This document shows positions 46,975-59,519 of a stretch of DNA of 64,000 nucleotides, one piece after another. Position numbers and translations under genes: made by a program. The DNA comes from Haliotis asinina (lineage: Eukaryota; Mollusca; Gastropoda; Lepetellida; Haliotidae). The notes beneath the pieces are model-generated. The model was not told where the DNA came from, ran no database searches, and was given only the letters and a program-made list of their open reading frames with translations. The stretch is from contig NC_090283.1 of NCBI RefSeq assembly GCF_037392515.1, positions 31,202,249-31,266,248 on the forward strand, written 5' to 3'. Within the stretch, counting starts at the first letter, position 1; the number at the start of each line of letters is the position of its first letter.

Positions 46975-47045
46975 TACAGAGAGACAAACACACACACAGA
47001 CACACACGCTCGCGCACGCACACATGCACATACACATACACAGCC
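46975..47045. repeat. (CA)n-type microsatellite, impure
   Basis: agagacaaacacacacacag, acacacacgctcgcgcacgc and cacatgcacatacacataca in succession. Confidence 0.9.
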
Positions 47046-47049
47046 CAAG

Positions 47050-47991
47050 TACAGTCGGGGTTAAAATTGAACGTCAATATCCAATGGTTGTCGCAACAGG
47101 TGACAAACGGTATCTGGTGGTCAGTTTCCCTGACTTGTTGGCACTTGTCGCAGTATCCCAGTTGTGCAGATCAATCTTCATGATGTTGACCACTGGATTA
47201 CTTACAAACCAGTCAACAAAACAGATGAAAGGAGTTTGGAAGAGAAGCGCACCACTCTCGTGTGTGTCAGATTAGGTATATTATAGAAGATATCACATTT
47301 TCAAAGTCAGTGAACTTAATTCTAATATAAGTTTCGGATAGGGTGCGCAGTATTGTGTGTAACTAAAACACTAAAACAGTCGGATGAATGGAAAGATATA
47401 TTCTTATGAACGAACATTCGATTTCTTTAATTGTCCACCCCAACCCATCCCCTACCCACCCACCCCATGTGCAAGACTTGGCTGAAGCAAGAGCTCGTTG
47501 TTCTTCTGAATATGATCTCCAACAGAATGCTAGTTTCAAACTGCTAGATTCTGTATACAAATTCAATATTACCTAATAGTTCGGTTCATTAACATGAAAC
47601 GACATTTTGACAATCTGAAGACCTTTCGAAGAAGAAACAGTTTCAAAAATATTTACCAGAGAAAATTTGGCGAAAGGATAAATTATCGATTATTTCATAC
47701 AAAGGAAATGTAGTGGTGGGTAGTCAAACTGGACGAGTAACAGAACTGAAGTGTGAAACTCAAGAACTTGTGAGAGCGTTATGTCAGGGTTCTCAGTAAG
47801 TGAGCATCATTGCTGGGACAATGGAACACTGGTGAAAGAGTACAAGTGACTACTAATGTCGGGATAATTGATACAATCCGTTGTTTCTCATTCAGAACTG
47901 AGTATAAACTCTTTGTAAGAAGATAACTCTTATCCCCAATGAAAGCGCTACAAACTGACGTTCTGGATTTGAATGTTAATCCATTTTCAGC
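47050..47991. other. Gene-free stretch
   Basis: A C-rich run (ccaacccatcccctacccac) near 47445; otherwise nothing recognised. Confidence 0.4.
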
Positions 47992-48003
47992 TATGTCTAC
48001 ACA

Positions 48004-48310
48004 ACATATGTCATATTTGGGATTTCACTTTCTTAGTAAAGTACAAATTCTAGTACTTTTTTCGGTTGAGTCCCATCCGGGATTCGAACCCGCACCCTCA
48101 GAGTCAGGCACCTAATCGCGGTGGCTGAGCAGGCTAGGCGGCTGACTTTGTGTGCTGGCGATTACGTGCCTGACTCTGAGGGTGCGGGTTCGAATCCCGG
48201 ATGGGACTCAACCGAAAAAAGTACTAGAATTTGTACTTTACTAAGAAAGTGAAATCCCAAATATGACATATGTTGCATTTGACCACTTTCTAAATGGCAT
48301 CGTGTAATCA
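48004..48310 (+). mobile_element. Palindromic tRNA-derived SINE with target-site duplication
   Basis: The right half has an A-box-like tggctgagcaggctagg (48122-48138), a B box gggttcgaatcccgg (about 48186-48201) and a tail ending gcatcgtgtaatca at 48310. The left half (48004-48119) is the reverse complement of 48158-48273 with one mismatch in 116 bp, leaving a 38-bp centre. tatgtctacaca occurs immediately outside both ends (47992-48003 and 48311-48322), so the whole palindrome inserted as one unit. The head looks derived from a class II (Leu/Ser-like) tRNA; no acceptor stem can form, so it is not a working tRNA gene. Confidence 0.92.
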
Positions 48311-48322
48311 TATGTCTACACA

Positions 48323-49190
48323 CTATAGTAAAGTGTGTGCTGCGGGGTATCTTCAGAAGACAGCTGTTCTGTATTGAGAGCAGACGCTCTCTGGTATACT
48401 CCTTCGAGAAAAAGAGAGAAAAATAAAATAATCACAACTGGGTATAGCAAAACCAAAACTTTACCGTCTTTTTAAATGTGACCAACATGGAACTCCGTCA
48501 ATGTGAGTTAGCGAACGGTAATTGACGAACAGTCAGGCAACCGTTCTAAACCTAGGGATGGTTACTTCCCTCTTTGTTCCAGCTTTCTTACTTCCCAACT
48601 TGAAAGCCACTGACGCTATTTACATACTCATAAAACTTACCCTTGAACGTAAGTGCATGACATGATAAAAACAAGTCCCCATTAAAGCTGTCATCAATGG
48701 CAATGTTGTCTAGGAAGGATGCGGTGTCTTTAAATGACCTATTGTTTTTTCTTCATAACAAAGGAGCTGCATCAATAATTATAGGATCAAACGAACGTTA
48801 ATACCGTCACCGTTTTAAACCTGTAGAATTCGATGGGAAAAGATTATCCAGCCTTGTGACAAGCACATGTTCTCGGGAGCTGAGATGTCGTCTTATTGCA
48901 GTGTCATAATCAGAGGCTCTTATTCAGACAAACATAGATACCCTTCACTTACCAGTTTTACAAAGCAACTGTCGTAAGTCTATGCTAACATTATGGGCAT
49001 TACGACCATATTAGGTTACGAGGTTATTAGTGTTACGCGAGTGTGTTTTTCTCATTTGTATAATCATTGATAGGTGATACTTAACATGACATCACATTTC
49101 GTACAATATATGTGCGAGTATTTTAGCGGCAGACCTTCTTCATTGCATTCCAGTTACCTGCCATTGTGAATCCTGTCAGAGAAAGTTTTA
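48323..49190. other. Gene-free stretch before the LTR fossil
   Basis: AT-rich with no recognised features. atgggcattacgaccat near 48993 recurs with small changes near 50374, flanking the LTR fossil. Confidence 0.4.
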
Positions 49191-49199
49191 TATGAATGT

Positions 49200-50340
49200 C
49201 GATACAGCCGTTTAGTGAAAATATTCTCGACAGTGTGTCAGTCTATATAAAGGCTGGTCGTTGTGTTGACGGGCACACACGGTCTTACACTTTTCATCTA
49301 GAGTTCTGCCTCGACCTATCATCGTCTGTCTGTCAACACTGATTGTCTAACTTCGCCTACATCACCCTCGTTTGACACAGTCTGCCTTTCTACTGACTTT
49401 GTTAACAAGCTTCTCATTTCGTATTTCTGCTCTCACTGTAAAATGCCAAGATACCGGTGACTAAATATTTGATATTTGTGAACCATTACCTTAGATTTGT
49501 GAGTCAATTGTATTGTACTAGAAATCTGTATTTGTGATTCATTGTAGCTTGCTCATTGTTATATTACTTAATATTTAAGACTTGACTGTGTTATATTTTG
49601 CTGATTCAAAGAAGATATTTATGCCTTTTATTAAAAAAATTAGGGGTCGTCCGAGATAGACTTTATTTGACATTTGAGGCCTGTTATGAAATGCATTTCA
49701 CTTTGTTTTTACTTTTGCAACAAGTTAATTATGAAACCAGCAAAGTGGTGATTGAACTTGAGAAGTTTCTATTGTCCCCTGACAATGAGACAGTCAGTCA
49801 ATTCTGCAAATCAAATGTATTGCAAATTTCTTCACATTTCAAACTTGAGGCCAAACCTGCAATGAGGAATTTTCAGATTTTTAAAATCGTTTTGACTTAC
49901 TCTATTGATGAGGGAGTTTTTGGATAGGAAGTTTTTGACATGATTACAGAGGACAGCTCAGGGCAGCTGGAAATAAAGAAACTTGAAATTCAAAAAGAAA
50001 AATAAATAGAAATCAGGAAATAGAAAAGTAAACGGAGTATAGAAAAGAAAAAGATAAAGAAGAAAGGGAAATGAAAAGGTTTAAAATGGAGGGAAAGAGA
50101 AAAATAAGAAAGAAAAATGTTAAAAGTTGAAAGAAACAGTAAGAGGAAGAGACAGAAAAGAAATAGTAAGAGAAATAGAATTGAGAAAGTTGGAAATTAA
50201 CGGAGAAATTAAAATGAAAACAAACCCCTTGAAATAGTTCTCCACCATCAAATTGTCCTCTTTTGACATTACAAGACATGCTAGACTTAGCAGTGTTATA
50301 TTTTGCTAGTTCAAAGAAGATCTCGTATACCTTTCGTCAC
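49200..50340 (+). mobile_element. Ty3/Gypsy-like LTR retrotransposon fossil (LTR, primer site, start of gag)
   Basis: 49200-49638 looks like an LTR (TATA-like ctatataaagg at 49242). It is followed by taggggtcgtccgagat (49641-49657), close to a tRNA-Pro primer-binding site, and then a gag-like N-terminal region with a purine-rich, Lys/Glu-rich stretch to about 50260. The last ~50 bp of the LTR recur at 50284-50335, suggesting a remnant of the other end. Pol and most of gag are missing. The element is broken and looks old; its limits are approximate. Confidence 0.55.
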
Positions 50341-50345
50341 GGCAC

Positions 50346-52220
50346 TTGATTAACCGTATTATATCTTAAAGCATGGGCATTACGATCATCTTACCCCTGC
50401 GACTGCCATAACACAAATGGACAAATTATGGTTATTATTATTTTATTTTTTTATTATTATTTTATCACTTATTTTATTATTTTACCTAAGTTTACCTGAT
50501 ATACTGATTTCGGTGACAATGCCCTTGATATCACCCGAGGTCCTCAAACATCATTCATTTTGAGCATGTGGTGGGGCAATGCTGATAAGAAAACTCAATA
50601 TTGTTACTTAAATCCACATTGTCTCAGTTCACCCAGCTCTAAAATGGGTACCCGCGAGGATGTGCTGACAATGTGAGTGTTTAGGTCAGTAATAGCTGTA
50701 TGGTCCCCAAGGGGGTGTAAAAGTATCAGACAGCACGACAGTGTCCTTTGACCAGGGATATGAGCGCAGGTCTGTTGTTATTAGTATACTGTTTTACGTG
50801 GGCATGATACTCTGTCGGGGGATGAAAAACACAGTCAAGTACGGGACTGATTGAGGAGTCCTGTTGTTCCTAGTTTGCCTAGAGACACACACTATTACGT
50901 TTGTTGTAGTTTGATGTGAAAACGGTATGTGGTCATTATATTAAAGAAACAGACTTGATTATGTGGACCCTTAACTTATAAAAAAATGTTGATTATCCCC
51001 GATATCCGCTCAGCAGACATGACTTTCCCATTTCACGTCACATTACACGAAGTGTCTAGTACGAGGTAATCAATTTCACTTGTCAATTGCGGTAATTCAC
51101 CTTTAACATTTACATCTTGTCTCAATGTAGACACCGTTTTATGAATGTATATTTTATTACAACATATCTAATACGTCTAGCCAGTTAGCCGTAACGTTTG
51201 CTAGGTTCTGCCATCGATTAAAAAAGACAGAGCCATTTCCATTGCAAATAGCAGAGCGCCTTGTCAAACGTGCAGACGGGAGATTACACAAGATCAGTCT
51301 ATAAAGGATAGCCGACACTATTGGACCCCTGTCATAGGTTAACTCGCATAGTCCGCAAAACCGACGGCCATAATTGTGATCTAGACCTTGGTATACCAAC
51401 GCTATCGATATAAGCGAACTTTCGCGCCAGTCTATAGAGCTAAATAGTCCAGGGAGGCAATTGGCCTGAGTCTCAAGATAGAGGTCTTAATTTGATGTCT
51501 GGGTTCAAAACATTTGACGGACGTGAGAGTTTATTTATACATATGCGCTTTGACATCTGGAAAGAGTCTTGGTGCTGATTAAACACGTTTGACTGTGTAC
51601 TCAGATATCAGAGTATCATTATTTCTTAACTTAAAAAATTCTTAACTTAAACCAGTCAGTGTTATTCTGAGCAACCGTCTTAGAGGACACTGAGAGTAAT
51701 TTGTTGATTGGTGCTTAATAAGGAACCGCTCAGTTGAGCATTCGGCGCATTAACAGAAGTGGGTTTATTTCATATCACCATGGAAGTTAACGGCTTTCTG
51801 ACACTGTAAGTCATGAGGTACAATGCCTGATGGGTCCAAATGTGTTATTTGCGTATTTCATTGGCTGAAAGTCACAAGTTGTCCCGTCACAATATCAAGC
51901 CTGTTCTTGGTCTGGAACTATCAAAGTCATCAAGTGACTCCGCTTTTGAGTCGACAACCACAGGCGATGTTGGAGAAACTGGTAAATGTCATTGAGAGAC
52001 GCGTTTCGAAATCGGTTGATATAATGATTCAAACATGTATTGCGACATGCTTGAAAAAATACGACACACGTTCTTTCGTCTGTCACTGGTTCTTAACCTG
52101 AATGAAGTAAGCAGTCTTACCCTCCACATGTTACTGCATGAGGCTGTGTCACAACTGATAAAGCAATAGCCATATTGTATACAGGGTACTGCTTCCAAAC
52201 TGTTCGCCATACTTATTCAA
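50346..52220. other. Gene-free stretch
   Basis: A TTA/TTTA-rich low-complexity run at 50425-50490. Minus-strand open frames around 51157-51399 are not convincing as exons. Confidence 0.4.
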
Positions 52221-52587
52221 GGTGTTTCTTAGTACTCATTAAACCTGTTTCTTAGTACTCGTTAAACCTGTTACTTAGTGCTCATTAAACCTGTTTCTTA
52301 GTACTCGTTAAACCTGTTACTTAGTGCTCATTAAACCTGTTTCTTAGTACTCGTTAAACCTGTTTCTTAGTACTCGTTAAACCTGTTTCTTAGTACTCGT
52401 TAAACCTGTTTCTTAGTACTCATTAAACCTGTTTCTTAGTACTCGTTAAACCTGTTTCCTAGTACTCGTTAAACCTGTTTCTTAGTACTCTTTAAACCTG
52501 TTTCTTAGTACTCGTTAAACCTGTTTCTTAGTACTCGTTAAACCTGTTTCTTAGTACTCGTTAAACCTGTTTCTTAGTACTCGTTAC
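52221..52587. repeat. 23-bp minisatellite, about 16 copies
   Basis: The unit is cctgtttcttagtactcgtt plus aaa. The first part alternates two variants (tttctt...actcgtt and ttactt...gctcatt), forming a short 46-bp higher-order pattern. The rest is nearly uniform, which indicates recent expansion of one variant. Confidence 0.95.
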
Positions 52588-53853
52588 TTAGGCATACGTC
52601 ATGAAGTAATTTCGTTAAACAATGCCATGCGAATCTTAGTCACGCACATTGATAACAGAAACTATACACTAGGTTTCAACATGTAACGTATTAACTTTTC
52701 CTGCAATACAATAGATGTTATAACTGAACGCAAAATATCAACGTTTTAATGATACCACTGCAACATATTTCAGTGTGAAAGATTCAATGCGATGATTAAC
52801 TTTCGGTGATGGATAGTCCTTCGGGGTTAAAATTCATGTCATGCCCATGGAAGATGTTCACGTCTGAAGATCGGAAGCATCCGGGGGCATGACTTATGAC
52901 GCTCTTTTGCAGTGACGACCTTTCCCAAAAACATAATTTATAGCTCCGACAACACCTCATAGGATAATTATGAAAATAAAAACAGTAGAAACTAAAACCA
53001 AATCTCACTGAGACGGGTGCTCCTTCCAGTGACGCCATGTTTTGGTGTGTGTGTTTCATGCAAATCACCGAACTGAACCGAGAAATCTCCGAAGATGGCC
53101 GATCTTGTTTCAAGTATTACCAATATTGTTTCCAATAGGGACGTTGTGTTTATGTTATTACCGCTAAACTACCGACTTGGCTGCAATTGTTTCGCGAGTG
53201 GGCTACGTTTGTTTACATTTGAGATGCAATTCCTTCAAATTTGCCGTAATTCCTTCCTTTACTTAGCGGGGCCTGTAATCTCTCAGAATATAACACATAT
53301 GTTGTGAGCCCATGCATGCACGCTTAAGTGGTCCGTAACCCCACTCTATATGTGTGCTTATATTTGCCACCACCAAGGGTGAGCGACGTTTTGGTTGACG
53401 CTGCCATCAACATTACAGACATATCGCACCGTATAATAGGAACAAGAATTTCTGAAAATTTCCTGCCTTGCATCACATATCGTGACAGCCCGGGTTCGCA
53501 TCTCATATATTAAGGATACTCATGCATTCAAATAAACACAAGGAACGTAACAAACAGATTACAATTTATCTACTGATTTACTGATTAAACTTTATCTATC
53601 ATATACCATTAAAAAAGTGGAGGATATTCCATTTTGCGACCATACCGCTAGTCAATGCTAGTTCATGTGAGTAAAAGCAATGTATATCCGTAAAGATGAA
53701 ACATTCCCAAAGGAATGGCATATATTGTCACATTTTCCCTTCATCTTCTCTTCATCATTTGGTGGTTTCATCATTTGCATTTTATCAGTCTTTAAATATA
53801 AAATCCCCATTGTTTTGGTTTTTTTGGGGGTTTTTTGTTGGTTTTTTTTTTGT

Positions 53854-53856
<3 letters not shown>
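52588..53856. other. Gene-free stretch
   Basis: No recognised gene. ORFs up to about 100 codons carry no domain signature. Confidence 0.4.

Positions 53857-53898
<42 letters not shown>
53857..53898. repeat. (TA)n microsatellite
   Basis: About 21 uninterrupted TA units, preceded by T/G homopolymer-rich sequence (53817-53855). Confidence 0.97.
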
Positions 53899-53899
<1 letters not shown>

Positions 53900-53900
<1 letters not shown>

Positions 53901-56900
53901 CTATGTTCTGCAAAAACAACTAAATGAACTAAAAAGATCAACTAAATGAACATTGTTTTACCTTAAATGGAACCCATGTCCATAGCCACAGCACCCGCTG
54001 GAACTGTACAGTCCATTGTATCAAGAGCAAGTGTCTCAGTCACCAGATAGAAGTGATAACACCATATGTGAAGATTCCTTGTCCCACTGAAGGATTCCGT
54101 CACACCCATACAAGGAAAGTCGATCGTTCATCTGAAAACACATGGAACGTATGGCTCTTATTATGATCTACCCCCGTCTGCGTCCCCGACACATCAAAAT
54201 TGGCTGTGTCCGCCATATTCAGTACTTCGAAATTAGAAGTCGGATTCTCGCCTTGAGAGTTGTCGGTGTATACTGCTTGGTTGGTCATTGTATGACATCG
54301 GACATTCTGTGAAAAGGACGTGCTCAACACTTCTGATTTTATAATAACCTCTTCAACCTTGGATAATACATCACTTATCAGGCCCGGTTTTATCTGCTCT
54401 GGGCAACAAAATAGGCCTGTGCTTTTTCAAACATCACGTTATAGTTGTCTGTGCTAAGAGACTGTAGAGTTTCCTCAAAGTGCATTTAACTTCTAACCCT
54501 TTATCGAGTTTTTATATATTTCTTTTTTATTTAGCATTATCTATTTAGTATACGTCGCATTCGTGTGACATAACTAATCGATAGCACATCACAGGTTTAC
54601 GTTAATGGCAGCCCGACTAACTTCCTGCTTCCCTAGCTGCTTCTTTTGTGATTATCATTTGTCATTTCGTGATCTTTCGCGATTTTCAAAGATATTTCTG
54701 TTTGGACATTAAGTTTTATCCTCCAAAGACAGCAATTGTTTTTCTCGCGTGTATCACTGAATTCTTTGATTCTTTTGCCGTGGCAAATGAAAATGCCTCT
54801 TCTGACGTCGGGATTAAATAATACACTCTGTCCAACATTTAGGCAATACGTATAGCAGTTTGCTGAGGACCTACTGAGTGAATATCACTGCTACAAAGGC
54901 GTGTACTGTAATTCCAAACACAGATTTATCCAAATGATATTGAGTGTCGGTGCATTGTATGAACACGTTTTCATAAGAGTATTCATCTCAAATTACAATG
55001 TACATCACGTCAGCTAGTGAATACTCTAAACAGGTGTTCTATGAAAGTGCATCAAAATGCATGACAAATAGATATAGATAGAAACTTATACGCATATACA
55101 ACCCATGTAAATGATATTTATGTGACCTGAATGGCACACATATACGAAGATACTCCCCTCTCTTTCAGATAACACACGTATCGACAAAACTTTCCTGTCC
55201 TATCAGAGTTAATATTGATGTCATATTACAAGACCGGTGCCATTCTTGTCAGTTTCCTTAACATAGGCCCTGTAATTTTTTTTATTGCAATCTCTTGTTT
55301 GTTTTGTTTGGGTAATTTATGCAAAACAAATCCTAATAAATTATAATCTTCCAGAACATTTTTATGTCGCCTCTATTCATCAATAATAGACACACGCACT
55401 TTTGGTGTCGCGAATTGATGTCATAAGTCCTCTATTATTCATCCTATTCTCAAAGAAACAAATCTACTAGTAAATGGTGCGTACACGGAGGATATTGCAG
55501 AAATTATAAGGTCGTAAATGTGCATTTGTATACAATAATTTATCCAGCTGGATGTATTCTAAACATTTTCTATATGTGAATGTTCTATTTGAATGTTTGT
55601 GTAAGAACGTGCACTCTTTATATAAATCAGAATGGTGATTCTGAAATATTAGATGAAGGAATCGACTAAGAATGTAAACACTATGGATGCCATGTTTCTT
55701 TAATATAAAGGCTGGTAATACAGATGGGGTTCAGATTCACATGCATGGTAGTTAGTTTAGGCGTTTCTTGTGAATAGCCAAGGGGAAATATCGTTGATCA
55801 ACACTTGCTTGTTTCTTAAGAATGCACTGATCTACCTCACCTTGGATATACCTAACGCATGACTCTTGTATTTAACATTACTTACCCGAAAATCTAGTAT
55901 TAAGTCAGGACGTCAGCTTTTGAACAGAGGCGCACAAAGTGGAGTTCAGTTATGCAGGTTCACTGTTACCTATTGTTTGTGAGCAACACATATGCCAAAC
56001 TAGGACAATTCAATTTTATTTGCATTAATTATAGTAAGTAAGACCGTTATGACCCGCAAATTTCCGAAAGCAGGATATGTCTAAATCATGTACATGTATT
56101 TTTCTTGGAATGGTATGTCGTACGTATATGTTTGTGTTCTGAAATATATTTTATGAAATACTTTGAGATGCGACGTATTCAGTAATGGCGGACATTTTCA
56201 TATGATGATCTATAGATCAATAGATAATTATTTCCATACGCAAAAATACATGTGAAATTGGCAAAAGTTACTGTTCTTTTTCATGTAATGAATATTTTGC
56301 ACCATTAATGCAGAGACAATTTTTCCGATTAAGGCTCTTTCTGAAATCTTCTCCAGTATCAGTTTGGATCCCGGCGACAGGCAGTTTGACTTCATTGTCA
56401 CTACAAAGAGCAACACGATTGAAGTACGATCTTTCTGATTGTATTTTAACTCTTTAGATCTGAAGTCAGATGAGACGAAGTGGTTTTACAGAAAGGTCAA
56501 CTATACGTTGTGGTGCTCAAGGAACAGGTTGTCTTCAAAACCTGACACTACCAATGGAGTTGAGTGGAAAACGAGACATCCTTCTATCCTTTAACATGGT
56601 GACTTTAAAGAATCATTAATTTGTTTTCAGATAGAAAACAGATCGTTTATGTATAATGACGAATTTTAATGCATTTACTACAATTCGTCAATTTCAACAA
56701 TCCAGTTATGTTTATTTGTCATGAGGGATGTATTTGAACTATTTCACTGTGCCATTGCAGAAACCATGATACAGTAAAGGTGTCTAAATGCCCTACTAAG
56801 ATGGAGCCTGAAAAAAAGAAGTTTCTTCTATTCTTTGATTTATTGATGGCTAAACTTTCAATGACTTTTATTAACCTAGCAAATGTCCTGAACATTACTC

Positions 56901-57379
56901 TGAAGCAGGGACAATAGGGACAGCGCGTATGCTTTGTGGGCATTCTTATCTGGATGGTCTCTGAAAAACACATATTTGAAAATTATACTGACCACCTGAA
57001 CAATATGCATAGGAAACGTTAACAGGATCCGCTCTTCACTGTGTTCAGATTTATGACTTTTTGGTATCAATCGTCAACTAGATCACGATTGTCTAAATAC
57101 GAAAACTAAAATGCTCAGAAAGTATCCCGGAACCTTGTAAAAAACGTTTCCAAAAAGTCCTACCCATGAACTCTAATTCTTCTACCAAAATATTCATATT
57201 CATATTTTTATAACGAATTGTTATTTCTACAACTATTTCTTGAATAAATTTTATTTCATCGTCCGTTCTCTCGGTAGAAGACTACCTTTTTGAGATCATT
57301 TTATTGATTTAATGGCCTTTGTTAATTGTGTTTAAGATCAAACTACACCCCACAATTTATTTTCAGAAGCAACAATTAA
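53900..57379. other. Gene-free stretch
   Basis: AT-rich, unique-looking sequence. Scattered open frames of 60-84 codons show no domain or splice support. Confidence 0.4.
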
Positions 57380-57830
57380 CAGAACATAACTCGCCTGGTT
57401 GCCAAAGCTGACACGAAGAAAATGTATCCCTCAAATCCTTTGACAAAAATTCACCCCGAAAGATTTTTCTGTGAATAGGTTGATTAAACCAGAGATGATT
57501 TTATTAGCCGACGTATGATGTTGAATCAACTTTGACAAGACGCAGTCGCGGTTTTGACGCCTCCTTTGATGAGAGGATTAGATCTGCTGTCATTAGGTCG
57601 GCAGCTTGGGGAAGAGAACACGCAAGTGGAAGCTATTGTGTCTGATTCCACCAGTGATTGACAAGCTTCTTAAATACCACTGTTTGTGTTCACTGTTAAA
57701 GGTTTAGTTCTAGCTCATGAAGTGATGTAATTACATCTCACCAGAGACGATTAATTGAACATTACACGGCACTTCATGGTAAAAGACTTTTTCTTCAAAT
57801 CAGCCGTTAATTTGGGTTAACTTTGTTTTC
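57380..57830. repeat. Diverged duplicated segment, copy 1
   Basis: Shares gccgacgtatgatgttgaat, acacgcaagtggaagctatt, gtgtctgattccaccagtga and other blocks in the same order with 59520-59940. Function unknown; no open frame is shared. Confidence 0.75.
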
Positions 57831-58060
57831 TAACGTTAGACATTCGTTTTAAAACTGCAAACACGTCAGTTTCATATAAATTAATTTCATATCAAGAATG
57901 ATGAGTTGCTTTACAGAGCTTATCTCTTAGTTAGAGTACTATAGGATCACATCTAACCATATCTGACTATACATTCTGACAAACTAACAAATATTTCACG
58001 AATACTATGTGTTGAAATTAGCTTTCAAGTCTTTGCAGGGCATTTAGAAGTGAAATACAT

Positions 58061-58150
58061 AAGAATGAAGATTTTTATGGACATCAACTTCTTTATTAAG
58101 AGAACACTCATAATAAAGAAGTTGATATCCATAAAAAAATCTTCATTCTT
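58061..58150. repeat. Near-perfect 90-bp hairpin
   Basis: The left arm (58061-58098) starts aagaatgaagatttttatgg and the right arm (58111-58150) is its reverse complement apart from a 2-base indel and one transition. The 12-bp loop is agagaacactca. The size fits a microRNA-precursor-like or foldback structure, but nothing shows expression. Confidence 0.85.
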
Positions 58151-58499
58151 AAATTTGCTTTTGTCTAAATGTAGATGTAAATGTAAATACTCTAATTTCG
58201 AATGGTATATTATTTTAAACTTGGGGTTTACACAAAACAATAACTGCAAAGAATAGCATTCACCAATCAGTAGGTAGACGATTTTAGGATTTGTCACTAC
58301 CTGTGATCCGTTTCAGTGTGATCAAGGCCATAGGCAAATGGACTTCAGTTTCACTCCAGAACGAATGTATCTCAAATTTCCTAAGAGTAAAGTGAGATGA
58401 AAACAGTTTACTCTGCTGTGAACCATCAAAGGTCAATGCAATATTGGTGTGAAGTGTAGACATTAAGTAACCCCTAATATTTTGCATTATAGTGTCAAA

Positions 58500-58830
58500 G
58501 ACGGATAAGTTGAGCACCGCCCTGACAATTGACCCGTATAAGCATGTATGAGTGCCGCCCACTGGCGCTTGCATTGTGAGCGAACAGACCCCAGATTGTC
58601 CGCAATCAAGAGAAGTGCAGTGGATGAAGCGCGTGGCGCGTCACAGCAAACGCATGCACGCGGACTCAATTGCATCGTTATATGTACCTCACGTGCACCA
58701 GCCTACACCTGCACTACCTTTCACAAACCGAAATGGAAAGGCCTTTCTGGTGAAGGCGTTCTCTGTGTCCGTCCAACTTCTTCTTGTTTTCCTGCAAAGA
58801 ATATGTAAGTTGTTATTGTAGTTTTCTGCT
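58500..58830. other. CpG-rich block in an AT-rich surround
   Basis: Contains many CG dinucleotides (aagcgcgtggcgcgtcacag, aaacgcatgcacgcggactc). On the plus strand an open frame with ATG at 58624 (MKRVARHSKRMHADSIASLY) runs to a donor-like AT|gtaagt at about 58802-58808. It could be a first exon or promoter-proximal sequence of a gene whose remaining exons I cannot identify. Confidence 0.3.
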
Positions 58831-59519
58831 GTGCGTGGTGCAAGCATGCGATCTCTTTACTGGAATCCATTAAAAGAGCATCACCGGTAAAAGCGTTTTC
58901 TTTTCTCCCTGATCAATAACGTACTTGTCAATCAAGAAACGCGCAAAAACAACTATTGTTCTCTCAACGGCTGATGAACGTGAGAGTGTGTAAAGTCAAC
59001 AGTTTAGTGCTGTTCAAAAATGTGATTTTTTCACGCATTTGAATGATCTGTCACTACACTGTAAACCTGTCACGTTTTATGCCTTTCCACGCGTTTTGCG
59101 CGTGAAGAGGTGATTTTCAGCAAACTAAATGGTCACATGATCACATAGAAATGTACGTGCTTCTCGGTATGTATATTTTAAATCTGTCAGTCAGATTATT
59201 TCAAGCTAAGTTTGGGTTCAAAATTCATTTTGCATTGCCCATGATGAGTGTGAATTTGGGTGTTGCGTTTCTAATGGATTTTAGTATATCGTTAACAGCT
59301 AATCTGACAGTTCTACATGGAAGTGTAGATGTATTTATATAGACTGACTTCTAAATGCGCTCTTGATAGTTATTGAATAGTCTTTATGTTATAAGCTCAT
59401 TTCCCTTTTTTGTTAGCTTTAGATTTCACAGTTCTGTACTAATGGATATAGTATAATATGTTTTAATATTATTTTAACACTGGTTTGCACAGCAAAATTC
59501 ATTCTGATTACGAATATTA

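Noticed and set aside
48120-48210. Functional tRNA gene
   Set aside because: A and B boxes are present, but no acceptor stem pairs and the region is embedded in a retroposed palindrome with target duplications.
55690-55715. Second LTR promoter (tataaaggctggt as at 49245)
   Set aside because: Only about 13 bases match, with no further LTR similarity on either side.
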